64,000 nt of DNA from Marinobacterium lacunae. GTDB lineage: Bacteria > Pseudomonadota > Gammaproteobacteria > Pseudomonadales > Balneatricaceae. Positions 62,940-64,000 of the stretch are shown here, in pieces; the stretch's first letter is position 1, and each line of letters opens with the position of its first letter. The stretch spans positions 186,001 through 250,000 of the forward strand of contig NZ_JMQN01000040.1 of NCBI RefSeq assembly GCF_000705555.1, given 5' to 3'. The position numbers were made by a program, and so were the translations under genes. The notes beneath the pieces were generated by a model. That model was not told the origin of the DNA. It saw nothing but the letters and a program-made list of their open reading frames with translations, and made no database searches.

Positions 62940-63005
62940 AGGGGTCAGCAGACTCAGTTAGTGTGTTTACAGCATTACAGCTTAGCGTACAGGTGAGGAT
63001 ACCGG

Positions 63006-63860
63006 TCAGGAAAAAACCACCGTCTTGTTGCCATGAACCAGAACCCGATCTTCAAGATGCCAGCGCAAGCCGCGCGCCAGTGCCAGCTTCTCGACATCAC
63101 GCCCCAGACGCACCATCTCTTCAGGCAGATGACGGTGACTGACGCGAGTCACTTCCTGATCGATGATGGGGCCTGCGTCCAGTTCCGGCGTGACATAGTG
63201 ACAGGTTGCGCCGATCAGTTTCACGCCACGGTCATAGGCCTGATGATAGGGCCGCGCACCGGCGAACGACGGCAGGAAACTATGATGGATGTTGATGATT
63301 TTATGCGGGTAACGATCACACACTTCGGTGGGCAGTATCTGCATGTAACGCGCCAGCACAACGGTATCAGCGTCGTGTTCCCGGATCAGCGCGTCCACGC
63401 GCTCGAAATGGGGCTGCTTGTTTTCGGGGTCCACCGGCACACAAAAATAAGGAATGCCATGCCACTCCACCATTGAGCGCAAGTCTTCGTGGTTTGATAT
63501 AACGCAGGGAATCTCGCAGAACAGCTCGTTACTGTGATAGCGGTACAGCAGATCGGCCAGACAGTGAGATTCGCGGCTGGCCATCAGGATCACCTTTTTC
63601 GGCTGCATCGAATCGGTGATGCTCCACTCCATTGCAAAGGAGTTGGCTATCGGGTCGAAGGCTTCACGCAGACGCTCCAGCGAAAACGGAAGCGATGAGG
63701 CATTGATCTCCACGCGCATGAAGAAGTAGCCGCTGACCGGATCGGAATGCTGGTTGGCGTCGGTAATCGAGCCACCATGGCTGGAGATGAAATTACTGAC
63801 CATCGATACAATGCCCACACGGTCCGGGCATGAGAGGACCAAACGGTAACTACGTTCCAT
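63006..63860 (-). CDS. purU: Formyltetrahydrofolate deformylase
   Basis: This 284-residue enzyme hydrolyses 10-formyltetrahydrofolate to formate and tetrahydrofolate, supplying formate for purine synthesis and balancing the one-carbon pool. An N-terminal ACT domain (about 1-75, RLVLSCPDRVGIVSMVSNFI) precedes a formyltransferase-like domain with IINIHHSFLPSFAGARPY near residue 190 and HYVTPELDAGPIID near 220, which hold the catalytic His and Asp. Length is typical. It is the last gene in the window; the remaining 140 bp hold nothing I can support. Confidence 0.95.
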   Translation of the reverse strand: MERSYRLVLSCPDRVGIVSMVSNFISSHGGSITDANQHSDPVSGYFFMRVEINASSLPFSLERLREAFDPIANSFAMEWSITDSMQPKKVILMASRESHCLADLLYRYHSNELFCEIPCVISNHEDLRSMVEWHGIPYFCVPVDPENKQPHFERVDALIREHDADTVVLARYMQILPTEVCDRYPHKIINIHHSFLPSFAGARPYHQAYDRGVKLIGATCHYVTPELDAGPIIDQEVTRVSHRHLPEEMVRLGRDVEKLALARGLRWHLEDRVLVHGNKTVVFS

Positions 63861-64000
63861 GAAGAGCGATCCTGCGCTGGCTAAAAACGAAAGAGCGGTA
63901 TTCTAACAGCCCAAGGCCCACTCAGGGAGTCCAAGACAGACTAGCATCATACTCGCCGGGAGGCCTTTGCGTTACTATCAGATAAAACATAACAACGGCA

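Overview
The window is ordinary, densely packed chromosome of a marine-type gammaproteobacterium, most likely in the Oceanospirillales/Pseudomonadales area. The best evidence is the block argG - motY - rnt - peroxiredoxin - grxD - argD - argF, an arrangement familiar from Pseudomonas-like genomes, and the spu/puu-type polyamine genes. There are no rRNA or tRNA genes, insertion sequences, phage genes or CRISPR arrays.

Layout. 0-17 kb is a polyamine uptake and catabolism region: two gamma-glutamylpolyamine synthetase paralogues facing away from each other, a PotFGHI-type ABC importer, a glutamine amidotransferase, a putrescine aminotransferase, a LuxR-type regulator and an aldehyde dehydrogenase. 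Inserted in it on the minus strand is an apparent operon of a Cache-GGDEF diguanylate cyclase, an Atm1-like ABC exporter and an MFS transporter. Three similar GC-centred dyads lie in front of the catabolic genes and suggest one regulon. 17-20 kb holds an ankyrin lipoprotein and two coupled unknown secreted proteins. 20-23.8 kb is lutABC lactate oxidation with its GntR/FadR repressor and a probable operator. 23.9-29.3 kb encodes two large secreted proteins: a Cys-repeat/tectonin-like protein and a subtilisin with a PKD domain. 29.3-32.2 kb has a flavin/VOC gene pair facing a TetR regulator across twin operators, a small membrane protein and a retropepsin-like protease.

32.3-40.8 kb is a complete mevalonate operon (mvaA - fni - mvaS - two GHMP kinases - mvaD), unusual in gammaproteobacteria because most use the MEP route, with DNA polymerase II (polB) as its last gene. 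It would carry HMG-CoA from acetyl-CoA units to IPP and DMAPP; no thiolase or prenyl synthase is present in the window. 41-48.6 kb is a type I secretion system (TolC, HlyD-type adaptor, LapB-type ATPase) with a NarL-type regulator whose receiver is degenerate, a conserved small partner gene and a receiver-TPR protein; no secreted substrate is encoded here.

48.7-64 kb is housekeeping: arginine synthesis (argG, argD, argF), motY, rnt, peroxiredoxin, monothiol glutaredoxin, metR, class II DAHP synthase, yqcC, a Kef-type antiporter, a DUF3549 protein, a DnaT-like/lambda P-like pair of probable replication-restart or helicase-loading proteins with a long gene overlap, and purU. The most interesting items are the shared polyamine dyads, the 43-codon ORF coupled to potF, the Cys-repeat/tectonin secreted protein, the mevalonate-polB operon, and the DnaT/P-like pair. 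No wholly new defence or mobile system is visible.
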